Shown in pieces: positions 10,848 through 21,077 of a stretch of 64,000 bases of DNA. Under the pieces are notes generated by a model. It ran no database searches and was not told where the DNA came from. It worked only from the letters and a program-made list of their open reading frames with translations. Origin of the DNA: Acidithiobacillus sp. Its GTDB lineage: Bacteria > Pseudomonadota > Gammaproteobacteria > Acidithiobacillales > Acidithiobacillaceae. Location of the stretch: the NCBI RefSeq assembly GCF_023256195.1, contig NZ_JAGDWX010000010.1:62001-126000 (forward strand), in the 5' to 3' direction. Position numbers and translations under genes: made by a program. Numbering within the stretch: position 1 is the stretch's first letter; every line of letters begins with the position of its first letter.

Positions 10848-11762
10848 TCAATGCGCTCCTTGAGGGGCGGAGGGAGAAACCAGGCACTGTGCCTGCACCA
10901 GACTCTGGCGCAGGCGCTCGTGCAGTGTTTCGGACAGAGGCAGCAGGGGCAGACGGATACCGCCGGGAATCCGCCCCATCTCCTGCAATGCCCACTTCAC
11001 AGGGATCGGATTGGATTCCAAGAACAGGTCGCGATGCAGCGGCACCAGCCGGGCATTGATCGCGCGCGCCTCGGCGAAATCCCCGGCCAGAGCCGCCGTC
11101 ATGAGATTCGCCATGGCCTTGGGCGCAACGTTGGCCGTCACCGAGATCACCCCGTGGGCGCCGAGAGCCACCGCAGCCAGGGCCTCACCATCGTTACCAC
11201 TGTAGACGCGGATGGTTGCCGAGTGCTCCTCACACCGTGCCAGAATCTCCGCTACGCGATCCACGTGGCCGCTGGCTTCCTTGATACCGACGATGCACGG
11301 GCGTACCGCCAGCCTCGCCACCGTCTCCGGAAGGATATCCCCGGCGGTCCGCCCGGGCACGTTGTACAGAATCATGGGGAAGTGGCAGGCATCGGCGACG
11401 GCAAGATAGTGCCGATAGAGTCCTTCCTGGGTCGGTTTGTTGTAGTAGGGGCTGACCAGCAGAGCGGCATCGGCCTGCACGTCCATGGCCGCCTTGGTCA
11501 ATTCGATGGCCTCTGCCGTCGAATTGGCGCCGGTGCCGGCGATGACGGGAATCCGGCCCCGGCTTTGCTGGACGATGGTGCGGATGACCTCCACGTGTTC
11601 CCGAACATCCAGGGTAGCCGACTCACCCGTGGTACCCACCGCCACGATGGCGTGCGTGCCCTCGGCCACATGCCATTCCACCAGATCTCTCAAGGCCTTG
11701 AAATCTATGGATCCGGACGAATCCATAGGGGTGACGAGCGCCACCATACTGCCGTGAAACAT
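10848..11762 (-). CDS. dapA: 4-hydroxy-tetrahydrodipicolinate synthase
   Basis: MFHGSMVALVTPM...GTTGESATL...YYNKPTQEGLYRHY...KEASG. Confidence 0.96.
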   Translation of the reverse strand: MFHGSMVALVTPMDSSGSIDFKALRDLVEWHVAEGTHAIVAVGTTGESATLDVREHVEVIRTIVQQSRGRIPVIAGTGANSTAEAIELTKAAMDVQADAALLVSPYYNKPTQEGLYRHYLAVADACHFPMILYNVPGRTAGDILPETVARLAVRPCIVGIKEASGHVDRVAEILARCEEHSATIRVYSGNDGEALAAVALGAHGVISVTANVAPKAMANLMTAALAGDFAEARAINARLVPLHRDLFLESNPIPVKWALQEMGRIPGGIRLPLLPLSETLHERLRQSLVQAQCLVSPSAPQGAH

Positions 11763-12150
11763 TCGAGCTCCTGCGCATGCCTGCTCTGCAGTGTAAAGGC
11801 AGATGGTACTTGTCGCGCCCCAACCTTGGCAAGGTCGCGGGCCGACTCGGACCGATCCTGGCGGCGCTGCCGCGGGTGCGGCGCCCTTGCCGTCAGGCGC
11901 TGTCGCGACACGCGAGTGCCGAAGGAACCGAGCTCGGGCCAGCGAACCCCACCGCAACGTAAGGCAGCGCCGATTTACCGGTCCCTGTACCGGGGTGGAG
12001 AGATATCCATCTTCGCAGGGACGACCGGTCAACATGCCATGTATTGCGGCCACGATCCAATAGCCATGACGTCGTCCAATGCCTCTGGAAAATGACAGAC
12101 TACAGGATAAGGTTCGCCCAGAATAACTCTATAAAAAGATATATAATTCT

Positions 12151-12162
12151 ACAATTAATTGT
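12151..12162. promoter_or_regulatory. Perfect 12-bp palindrome ACAATTAATTGT in an AT-rich island upstream of an MFS gene
   Basis: Read directly; sits in ~70 bp AT-rich stretch ~120 bp before the start codon. Confidence 0.4.
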
Positions 12163-12284
12163 AATTTATAACAATAATTTGACCGTCCTTCCATCGTATG
12201 TTTTCCTGAAATAGGTCTTCGTTGTCAACGTCTATCATCATCAAATGCAACGAATCCTACCTTCTATCGCTAGGGAGATACATC

Positions 12285-13817
12285 ATGAACGACCAAAATC
12301 CACGTCGATCCCGACGCTCGGAGCGAGTCGCGGCGGTGTTGCGACGCATCAATGAACTCGTGCGCATTCCTCGCCTGCGTCTGCGCCACATCACCATCGT
12401 GGAACCCAAGACCTTCCGCACGGCCATGACCGGCATGATCGTCGGCAATTTCATGGAGTGGTTCGACGTCGGCGTCTACGGTTATCTGGCCGTCATCATG
12501 GGCCAGCTGTTCCTCTCCGGGGCCAGCCCCTCGCTGCAGATATTGTTCAGCCTCGGCGTCTTCGCGGTCACCTTCGTGGCTCGGCCCTTCGGCGGTATGT
12601 TCTTTGGCTGGTTGGGCGACAAGGTCGGACGCAAGAAGGTTCTGGCGACGACTCTGCTGATGATGGCCGGATCCACTTTTCTCATCGGCCTGCTCCCGAC
12701 CTACGACCGCATCGGCGTGCTGGCACCCGCGGCGCTGGTCCTACTGAAGCTGCTGCAGGGCTTCTCTACCGGCGGTGAATATGCCGGAGCCACGACCTTT
12801 ATCAGTGAATACGCTCCGGATAAACGTCGCGGCTTCCTCGCCAGCTTTCTCGACCTCGGCAGCTACATGGGTTTTGCGGTCGGCGCGGCTTTGGTCTCGC
12901 TCTTGCAGATCTTTTTGGATCCCCGGGACATGCTGGCCTACGGCTGGCGGATTCCCTTCCTCGTCGCCGGACCTCTCAGTCTCTTTGCCATCTACTTCCG
13001 GATGCGCGTCGAGGAATCTCCGGCCTTTCGGGAGCTGCTGCACGAGGGCGACCAGGAGGCCAGCACCTCCCCCGAGAGCACGAACCCCGTGGCCGTGATC
13101 CGCGGCTACTGGCGGCCCATTCTCGTGGCCATGGGCCTGGTGGCCGCGACCCAGACCGTGGGTTACGCCCTGACCTCCTACATGCCCACCTATTTCACCA
13201 AGGTACTGAACTACGATGCGGCGCACGGCACCTTGTTGACGGTGCCGGTGATCGCCTTCATGGCGCTGAGCCTGCCCTTCGTCGGCCGTCTCTCCGATCG
13301 TACCGGCCGTCGCCCCATGCTCTGGACCGGCTCTGCCATCACCATCCTTTTGTCGGTACCGGCTTTCGCGCTCATGGGTCTGGGACACACCTGGTCGTCC
13401 CTGGCCGGGCTCTTCGTCATGGCCGTGGCCGCCACCTTCTATACGGCCAACCTCGCTTCCTCCCTGCCGTCACTCTTTCCCACCTCCCACCGCTATGGTG
13501 GCATGGGTATCGCCTTCAATATCTCCGTGGCGCTTTTCGGTGGAACGACACCGTTCATCATCGAATCCCTCGTACAGGCCACGGGCAACCATTTTGCGCC
13601 GGCTTACTACCTGATGTTCATGTCCGTCATCGGCGCCATATCCATCTACTTCATGCCCGAGTCGGCACGGCGTCCCCTGCCGGGCTCCATGCCCATTGTC
13701 GGCAGTGTCGATGATGCGAAGGAACTGGTGGCAACGCAGCGGGAGAACCCGGATCTCGTGGTGCACGAGCTCCCCTTTCCCGACGAGGACGGCACCGTAG
13801 GATCCGGACCGCACTGA
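12285..13817 (+). CDS. MFS transporter, metabolite:H+ symporter (MHS/ProP-like) family
   Basis: TGMIVGNFMEWFDVGVYGYLAVIMGQLFL and GWLGDKVGRKKVL motifs; SD AGGGAG upstream of ATG. Confidence 0.88.
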   Translation: MNDQNPRRSRRSERVAAVLRRINELVRIPRLRLRHITIVEPKTFRTAMTGMIVGNFMEWFDVGVYGYLAVIMGQLFLSGASPSLQILFSLGVFAVTFVARPFGGMFFGWLGDKVGRKKVLATTLLMMAGSTFLIGLLPTYDRIGVLAPAALVLLKLLQGFSTGGEYAGATTFISEYAPDKRRGFLASFLDLGSYMGFAVGAALVSLLQIFLDPRDMLAYGWRIPFLVAGPLSLFAIYFRMRVEESPAFRELLHEGDQEASTSPESTNPVAVIRGYWRPILVAMGLVAATQTVGYALTSYMPTYFTKVLNYDAAHGTLLTVPVIAFMALSLPFVGRLSDRTGRRPMLWTGSAITILLSVPAFALMGLGHTWSSLAGLFVMAVAATFYTANLASSLPSLFPTSHRYGGMGIAFNISVALFGGTTPFIIESLVQATGNHFAPAYYLMFMSVIGAISIYFMPESARRPLPGSMPIVGSVDDAKELVATQRENPDLVVHELPFPDEDGTVGSGPH

Positions 13818-13967
13818 GCCTGGGAGCGTGTCTCTGGCGATAGCGTCCTGCCCCCCTACAAGCTGCCCACCAGGCATGGGGTCCGCCTGGTGGGCGTATC
13901 CGCAGAGGCTCAGCAAGCTATCCACCCTTCGGGGGAACTTTATCGCGACCCCATGCTCTAACTTCCT

Positions 13968-14050
13968 GCAAGCAGCTGTGATGGTTGCGAGCGCATGTTT
14001 CTTCCTCCTTTGGTGGTTTTGGGCGAGACTCCGGTCTCGCCCTTCTTTTA
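13968..14050 (+). ncRNA. Candidate small RNA, copy 1 of a tandem sibling pair, ending in an intrinsic terminator
   Basis: Shares GGTTGCGAGCGCATGTTTCTT(T)CCTCCTTT(G)GTGGTTTT with copy 2; followed by terminator GGGCGAGAC-TCCG-GTCTCGCCC-TTCTTTT. Confidence 0.6.
14021..14050 (+). terminator. Rho-independent terminator (9-bp stem, TTCTTTT tail)
   Basis: GGGCGAGAC TCCG GTCTCGCCC TTCTTTTA. Confidence 0.85.
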
Positions 14051-14108
14051 TCTTCCGACCGGTCAGCATGTAGTTGCATGCTTCCTGGACCTTTGCTAAT
14101 ATTGTCCT

Positions 14109-14186
14109 GCAGCCAAGTGCTGGTTGCGAGCGCATGTTTCTTTCCTCCTTTGTGGTTTTAGGGGCGTCCTTGACGCCCCTTTTTTA
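14109..14186 (+). ncRNA. Candidate small RNA, copy 2 of a tandem sibling pair
   Basis: Same conserved core as copy 1; candidate promoter TTGCAT-N17-(TGC)TAATAT placing +1 at GCAGCC stem; different terminator stem preserved by compensatory sequence. Confidence 0.6.
14161..14185 (+). terminator. Rho-independent terminator (8-bp stem, T6 tail)
   Basis: GGGGCGTC CTT GACGCCCC TTTTTT. Confidence 0.9.
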
Positions 14187-14204
14187 CGGTCTCAAGCTGG
14201 TGTC

Positions 14205-14975
14205 ATGCAGCTGGAAGAAGATTCCTTGATACTCCGCCACGTTCGTGGCGAGCGCATCCGTGGCCGCTGGCGGGACGCTGGCTCCAGCCCCGTGGGCATA
14301 TTCCTGCCGGGCTTTGCATCGCACATGGGCGGCAGCAAGTCTCTGCTGCTCGCGCGCTTCGCCCAACAGCAGGGCTGGTCCTGGCTGCGTTTCGACTATC
14401 GCGGAGTGGGCGAGTCCGACGGCGCCTTCGCCGAACTCACCCTCTCCCGCTACCTGGAAGATCTGGCGCTGGTGCTGGAGTTCCTCCAGGATCGACCGGT
14501 GCTCCTGGTGGGCTCCAGCCTGGGGGGCTGGGTGGCCGCACTGGCCGGGGTGCGCTGGCCGCAACGCATCCGTGCCCTGCTGCTCATAGCTCCCGCCTTC
14601 AACTTCATCCCCCTGCTCTTCGCCGCACTCCCCGCCGCCGAGCAGGAGCAGTGGCGAGAAACAGGTCTGCGCCGCTGGCGCGACCCCTACGGTCTGGGAG
14701 AACTGGAAATGCGTTATGACCTGGTGGCCGACAGCACCCAGTACGACCTTTTCCGGGAGCCGCCCAGCTATCCCTTCCCCGTTCACATCCTGCACGGCAG
14801 CGCCGACGAGGCCGTGCCTTTGCAGCGCAGCTTCGACTTTGCCGCACGGGCCCAGGCCAGGCCCTTGTGCGTTGAACACCTGCCCGGGATCGACCACCGT
14901 TTGCAGGGAGCCGATACCGCACTGCTGCGCGCCAGCCTCCACCTCTACCGTAGCGTCGTTCCACATCGGCCTTGA
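14205..14975 (+). CDS. Alpha/beta hydrolase family protein
   Basis: GFASHMGGSK, VGSSLGGWVAAL nucleophile elbow, HGSADEAVPL, terminal H. Confidence 0.8.
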   Translation: MQLEEDSLILRHVRGERIRGRWRDAGSSPVGIFLPGFASHMGGSKSLLLARFAQQQGWSWLRFDYRGVGESDGAFAELTLSRYLEDLALVLEFLQDRPVLLVGSSLGGWVAALAGVRWPQRIRALLLIAPAFNFIPLLFAALPAAEQEQWRETGLRRWRDPYGLGELEMRYDLVADSTQYDLFREPPSYPFPVHILHGSADEAVPLQRSFDFAARAQARPLCVEHLPGIDHRLQGADTALLRASLHLYRSVVPHRP

Positions 14976-14999
14976 CAGGCCATACACAATCTTTATCAT
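14972..14999 (+). promoter_or_regulatory. sigma70 promoter of groESL: TTGACA-N16-TATCAT
   Basis: -35 at 14972-14977 (overlapping the hydrolase stop codon), -10 at 14994-14999. Confidence 0.75.
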
Positions 15000-15025
15000 T
15001 AGCACTCGATGGCAGCGGCTGCTAA
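14999..15025 (+). promoter_or_regulatory. CIRCE-like HrcA operator TTAGCACTC-N9-GGCTGCTAA
   Basis: Matches CIRCE consensus TTAGCACTC-N9-GAGTGCTAA with two mismatches in the right arm; correctly placed before groES. Confidence 0.85.
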
Positions 15026-15079
15026 CACGCTGTCAGTGAGGATCTGTCCCAACAATCCAGTCACACGAGGAAATGCTTT

Positions 15080-15370
15080 ATGAAACTGCGTCCTTTGCAC
15101 GATCGCGTCGTCATTCGCCGTCTGGAAGAAGAACAGAAAACCGCCGGTGGCATCATCATCCCCGATACGGCCAAAGAGAAGCCCGTCCAGGGTGAGGTGG
15201 TGGCCGTGGGTAACGGCAAGATCCTGGAAGACGGCAAGGTCCGCGCTCTGGATCTGAAGCCCGGCGATCGGGTGCTCTTTGCCAAGTATGCCGGCACCGA
15301 GATCAAGGTCGAGGGTGAGGAGCTGCTGGTCATGCGCGAAGACGACGTCATGGCCGTGGTCGACAAGTAA
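15080..15370 (+). CDS. groES: Co-chaperonin GroES
   Basis: [35 protein letters not shown]. Confidence 0.98.
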   Translation: MKLRPLHDRVVIRRLEEEQKTAGGIIIPDTAKEKPVQGEVVAVGNGKILEDGKVRALDLKPGDRVLFAKYAGTEIKVEGEELLVMREDDVMAVVDK

Positions 15371-15408
15371 TCCCCAACGCCATTTCCATTCTTCCAAACC
15401 ATTGATGA

Positions 15409-17067
<1,659 letters not shown>

Positions 17068-17090
17068 GTCCCCCACTACCTGGCTACCGG

Positions 17091-17118
17091 AAAGGCCCCT
17101 TCGGGGGCCTTTGCTTTT
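17091..17118 (+). terminator. Rho-independent terminator after groEL
   Basis: AAAGGCCCC TTCG GGGGCCTTTGCTTTT. Confidence 0.85.
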
Positions 17119-17193
17119 GCATCCCTCAACCATTTGAACGGTGCGCCCCCGTCACGGCTGTGGCAAAATGGAAGCCAGAAAGGAGAACCATAG

Positions 17194-17796
17194 ATGGTCC
17201 AGACCCAACACCGCGGCGCCACCCACCGATTGGACATTCAGGGTGTGGTGCGCGATCTTCCCCTCTTTCCCGTAGCACCCGACCTCGCCATCGCCGTGCT
17301 CAATATTCTGGGCGATGTCGAGCTGTGCGAGGCGGCCGCCCGAGGCCTGACCGAGGCGCTGCAGGGTCTCGACTACGATTGCCTGGTCACGGCCGAAGCC
17401 AAGAGTATCCCGCTGGCTTATGCCATGGCCCGTCAGACCGGCAAGACCCATGCCGTGCTGCGCAAACAGTACAAGAGCTACATGGGCGAGGCCTTGCAGA
17501 GCACCAGCCACTCCATCACCACCGGTCACCCGCAGAAGCTCTACCTGGACGCCAAGGATCGTCCCCGGATTGCGGGGCGTCGGGTCGTTCTGGTGGATGA
17601 CGTCATCAGCACGGGCTCTACCCTCAGCGCCATGGAGACCCTCATGACCGAGGCGGGCGCCCTCGTCGTCGCCCGCGCTGCCATCTGCACCGAAGGGGAC
17701 GCGGATCGCTGGCGGGATGTCGTGGCCTTGGCCCACCTACCGCTCTTCCCATGGCCGGCAGCAGCGTCCACCGGGGACGACCATGACGCGCCCTAG
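17194..17796 (+). CDS. Phosphoribosyltransferase family protein (adenine PRTase-like)
   Basis: VVLVDDVISTGSTLSAME PRPP-binding motif. Confidence 0.85.
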   Translation: MVQTQHRGATHRLDIQGVVRDLPLFPVAPDLAIAVLNILGDVELCEAAARGLTEALQGLDYDCLVTAEAKSIPLAYAMARQTGKTHAVLRKQYKSYMGEALQSTSHSITTGHPQKLYLDAKDRPRIAGRRVVLVDDVISTGSTLSAMETLMTEAGALVVARAAICTEGDADRWRDVVALAHLPLFPWPAAASTGDDHDAP

Positions 17797-19504
17797 TGCG
17801 GGCCCTAATGCGGGCCCTGGTCCGAGCCTACCCGGGTCTATCACGGCCGATGCCGTGCACGTGCTGAGCGAACGGCAGCGCTGCGATCTGGAACTCCTGC
17901 TCAGCGGCGCCTTTGCCCCTCTGACGGAATTCATGGACGAGCAGACCTGGCAGTCCGTCTGTGAACGCCAGCGTTTGCCCGACGGCCGACTCTGGCCCAT
18001 GCCCGTGACCCTGGAAGTGGAGGAGACGACGGCAGCGCGTCTTGGCCCCGGCGCCATCCTGCGCCTGGAGCGCAACGACGGCACACCCCTGGCACGCATG
18101 ACCGTAGCCAGCCTCTACCGCCCCGATCGCCACTGGGAAGTGCAGCAGATCTACGGCAGCAAAGACCGTCGCCATCCCGGTGTGGCGGAGACCCTGGACC
18201 GCCTGCCCGTCAACATCGCCGGAAGCGTGGAGCCCTGGGACGACGGCGCCCTGGAACGGGCCGCCGCCGTCGACTTCCCACCGGAGTATCGCGGCCCGGC
18301 ACAAGTCCGCGCCGAACTGGCCGACGCCCCTGCCCTCGCCTTTCAGACCCGCAATCCGCTCCACCACGCCCACATCGCCATCACCCGGACAGCCCTGGAA
18401 GGACTGGGGCCACGGGCGCGGCTCCTCCTGCACCCGGCCATCGGCCCGACGCGCCCGGGAGATGTAGAGGCCTCCTGGCGGATGCGTGCCTATCGAGCGG
18501 TGCTGAACCACTATCCCCGTGCCCGGGTACTGCTATCGCCACTGCCTTTGGCCATGCGCATGGCCGGGCCCCGGGAAGCGCTGTGGCATGCCCTTATCCG
18601 GCGCAATTTTGGCGCCAGTCATTTTCTCATCGGTCGCGGCCACGCGGATCCGGGGCATTGGCAGGGCGGGCTGTTCTATCCGCCCTTTGCGGCCCAGGAG
18701 TGGGTCGCCGCGCATCGCGATGAACTGGGCATCGAGCCGGTCTTCATGCCCGAGTACGCCTACTCTCGGGCGCGGCAAAGCTATGTGCCCGCCGCCGAGG
18801 CCAACGGCGAGCGTCTCGAAGGCATTTCCGGTTCGGAGCTGCGCCGGCGTCTTGCCGCCAACGAAGAGATACCCCCCTGGTTCTCACCGCCGGAGGTCAT
18901 CCGTATCCTCCGCCAGGCCTACCGGGGTGCCGATCGACGCGGGCTCGTGCTGTGGTTCACGGGACTGTCCGCCAGTGGCAAAAGCACCCTGGCCGGGATG
19001 CTGGCGCGGCAACTGGAAATCCATGACGAGCGCGCGGTGACCTTGCTGGACGGTGATGTGGTTCGTCGCTTTCTCTCCAAAGGTCTGGGGTTTGGCCGCG
19101 AGGACCGCGACGAAAACATCCGTCGCATCGGTTTTGTCGCAAGCCTCGTGGCGCGGCACGGCGGTATCGCCATCGTCGCCGCCATTTCCCCCTATCGCGA
19201 TGCACGTGCCGAGGCCCGCCGACTGGTGGAAGAGGCCGGCGGCGCCTTCGTGGAGATCCACGTGGCCACTCCCCTCTCGGTTTGCGCTGCCCGTGATCCC
19301 AAGGGCCTTTACGCCCGTGCCCTGGCGGGAGAGATTCGCTCCTTCACCGGCGTCGACGACCCTTATGAAGCACCGGAGCATCCGGACATCCGCATCGATA
19401 CCAGCCACCTGGAGGGCCAGGCAGCTCTGCGCCTGCTGCTGGATAAACTGACCGGGCTCGGTATCCTGGGCCCTGGCGACAGCCATCGTGAACCCGGCTC
19501 GTGA
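17783..19504 (+). CDS. Bifunctional ATP sulfurylase / APS kinase
   Basis: N-terminal ATP sulfurylase (QTRNPLHHAH, GRGHADPG) fused to APS kinase (GLSASGKSTLAGML P-loop, LDGDVVRRFLSKGLGF). Confidence 0.93.
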   Translation: MTRPSAGPNAGPGPSLPGSITADAVHVLSERQRCDLELLLSGAFAPLTEFMDEQTWQSVCERQRLPDGRLWPMPVTLEVEETTAARLGPGAILRLERNDGTPLARMTVASLYRPDRHWEVQQIYGSKDRRHPGVAETLDRLPVNIAGSVEPWDDGALERAAAVDFPPEYRGPAQVRAELADAPALAFQTRNPLHHAHIAITRTALEGLGPRARLLLHPAIGPTRPGDVEASWRMRAYRAVLNHYPRARVLLSPLPLAMRMAGPREALWHALIRRNFGASHFLIGRGHADPGHWQGGLFYPPFAAQEWVAAHRDELGIEPVFMPEYAYSRARQSYVPAAEANGERLEGISGSELRRRLAANEEIPPWFSPPEVIRILRQAYRGADRRGLVLWFTGLSASGKSTLAGMLARQLEIHDERAVTLLDGDVVRRFLSKGLGFGREDRDENIRRIGFVASLVARHGGIAIVAAISPYRDARAEARRLVEEAGGAFVEIHVATPLSVCAARDPKGLYARALAGEIRSFTGVDDPYEAPEHPDIRIDTSHLEGQAALRLLLDKLTGLGILGPGDSHREPGS

Positions 19505-21041
19505 TCCCACTCTGTCCATGGATACCCTGCAGTTATGGACAGCCGCCCGTTACATCGCGCCGCTGGCCACTGGGGCCACCCTGCGCGAGGCAGAACTTGG
19601 CTCCGGCTGGCTACGCCTGTGCCTCGGCACGCAGGTCAACCTGGTCATCGCCCAGCACCGGGCACCTCTCGGGCTCTGGCTTGCCGGTCCCTGTCCGCGC
19701 CTGCGAAATGCGCATCCGAACGTCCCAGGGCAGCTCCTGCGCGGTTTTCAACTGCAACAGATCGATGTGCCCTGGGCCGACCGGATCCTGCAGCTGACGT
19801 GGCAGCGAGTAAGCATTACCAAAGAAACGCAGCGTCGCCGGCTCATTGCCGAGTGTTTTGGCGGACGCGGCAACCTGGCCGTCACCGATGAGGACGGGGC
19901 CATCCTCTGGGCCTGGCGCTGGGACCGACTCGATAGCACGGGATTACGCTTCCTGCCGGGGCACGGCTACGTCCCGCCCACGAGATCTGCGGTTCCCGCC
20001 CCGTCGTTCGTCGATGCCTTGCGGGAGCCGCTGCAGCTCATCGCCCCCCGCATCCGCGCCCAGGCAGAGGCGGCATTCCTGGATTCCGCCCGTCTGGCGG
20101 AAACGTTGCGGGCGCGTTATTCAGATCCGGACAGCGACTGGTTTGAGTGGCGCTCCGCCGATGCTGGGGTCCTGCGCTACCCTCTTCGGCTGCATACGCA
20201 GGACTCCGCCATCCCGACTGAAGCAGCGCTGCGCCTCGCCGCAGCCCCCTGGGACGAGGAGGCCGCCGGCGCCGCGGACTCTCTAGCGCCGCATCGACAA
20301 GCGCTGCAGCACCTGGAGCGGCGTTTAGAGAAGGTCCGGGGTGATCTGCTTCGCTGGCAGAATATACCCGATTCCTGGCAGCGCGACGCCGAGGCGCTCT
20401 TCCGCCTCCCCGACGCCACACACCCCGGTGGCGAGGTGGAGGTGACCGACTATCGCAGCGACGGTATCGGCCGCAGAACCATTTCGGTACCTGCCGGATA
20501 CCGCCTGCACGACTATGCTCGCCATATGTTACGACAACGCCAGCGGGCGCAACGCGGTCGCGCGGCCTGCGCCGAGCAGCTAGCGAAGTTGGAACAAGAA
20601 CGCGCCCGTCTGCTTCACACACCGTCCGAGGACGCGCCGGGCCCCACAGAAAAACCCAGGGATCCGCGCCGTCTACCACAAAACAGCAGCCCTGCCATCG
20701 AGTCCAAGGAAGTCGACGGCTTCGAGATCCTCTGGGGTCGTAACGCCAAGGCCAACGACCATCTCACCTTTCGTCTGGCCCAGCCCTGGGATCTCTGGTT
20801 TCACGTGCAGGATCATCCGGGTAGCCACGTCCTCCTGCGCCGCCCTCGAGATCGCGCCGTCCCCGACGCGGTGCTGGAAGCGGCCGCCCAGACCGCACTA
20901 CAGTTTAGTAACATTCAGGCAAAAAGTGCCGACGTCGACTGGACCGAAGTGCGTCACCTCAAGCGTCACCCCAGCGGTTCGCCGGGCCGCGTCCTGTACC
21001 GGCGTTTTCAGACGCGCCACGTGCGGCGCAGCAGCTCCTGA
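19488..21041 (+). CDS. NFACT family protein (RqcH/FbpA-like) with C-terminal NFACT-R domain
   Basis: 'RNAKANDHLTFRLAQPWDLWFHVQDHPGSHVLLRRP' NFACT-R signature; start may be MDTLQLW at 19518. Confidence 0.82.
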   Translation: MNPARDPTLSMDTLQLWTAARYIAPLATGATLREAELGSGWLRLCLGTQVNLVIAQHRAPLGLWLAGPCPRLRNAHPNVPGQLLRGFQLQQIDVPWADRILQLTWQRVSITKETQRRRLIAECFGGRGNLAVTDEDGAILWAWRWDRLDSTGLRFLPGHGYVPPTRSAVPAPSFVDALREPLQLIAPRIRAQAEAAFLDSARLAETLRARYSDPDSDWFEWRSADAGVLRYPLRLHTQDSAIPTEAALRLAAAPWDEEAAGAADSLAPHRQALQHLERRLEKVRGDLLRWQNIPDSWQRDAEALFRLPDATHPGGEVEVTDYRSDGIGRRTISVPAGYRLHDYARHMLRQRQRAQRGRAACAEQLAKLEQERARLLHTPSEDAPGPTEKPRDPRRLPQNSSPAIESKEVDGFEILWGRNAKANDHLTFRLAQPWDLWFHVQDHPGSHVLLRRPRDRAVPDAVLEAAAQTALQFSNIQAKSADVDWTEVRHLKRHPSGSPGRVLYRRFQTRHVRRSSS

Positions 21042-21077
21042 CAGGGCGGGATACCCTATATCGGGATGCTTCGGCCA

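Noticed and set aside
10851-12095. 414-aa plus-strand ORF opposite dapA and its upstream region
   Set aside because: Antisense to dapA; no domain.
13470-14135. 221-aa minus-strand ORF overlapping the MFS gene 3' end and the sRNA repeats
   Set aside because: Antisense to the MFS gene over much of its length, no domain; kept only as an alternative explanation for the repeat.
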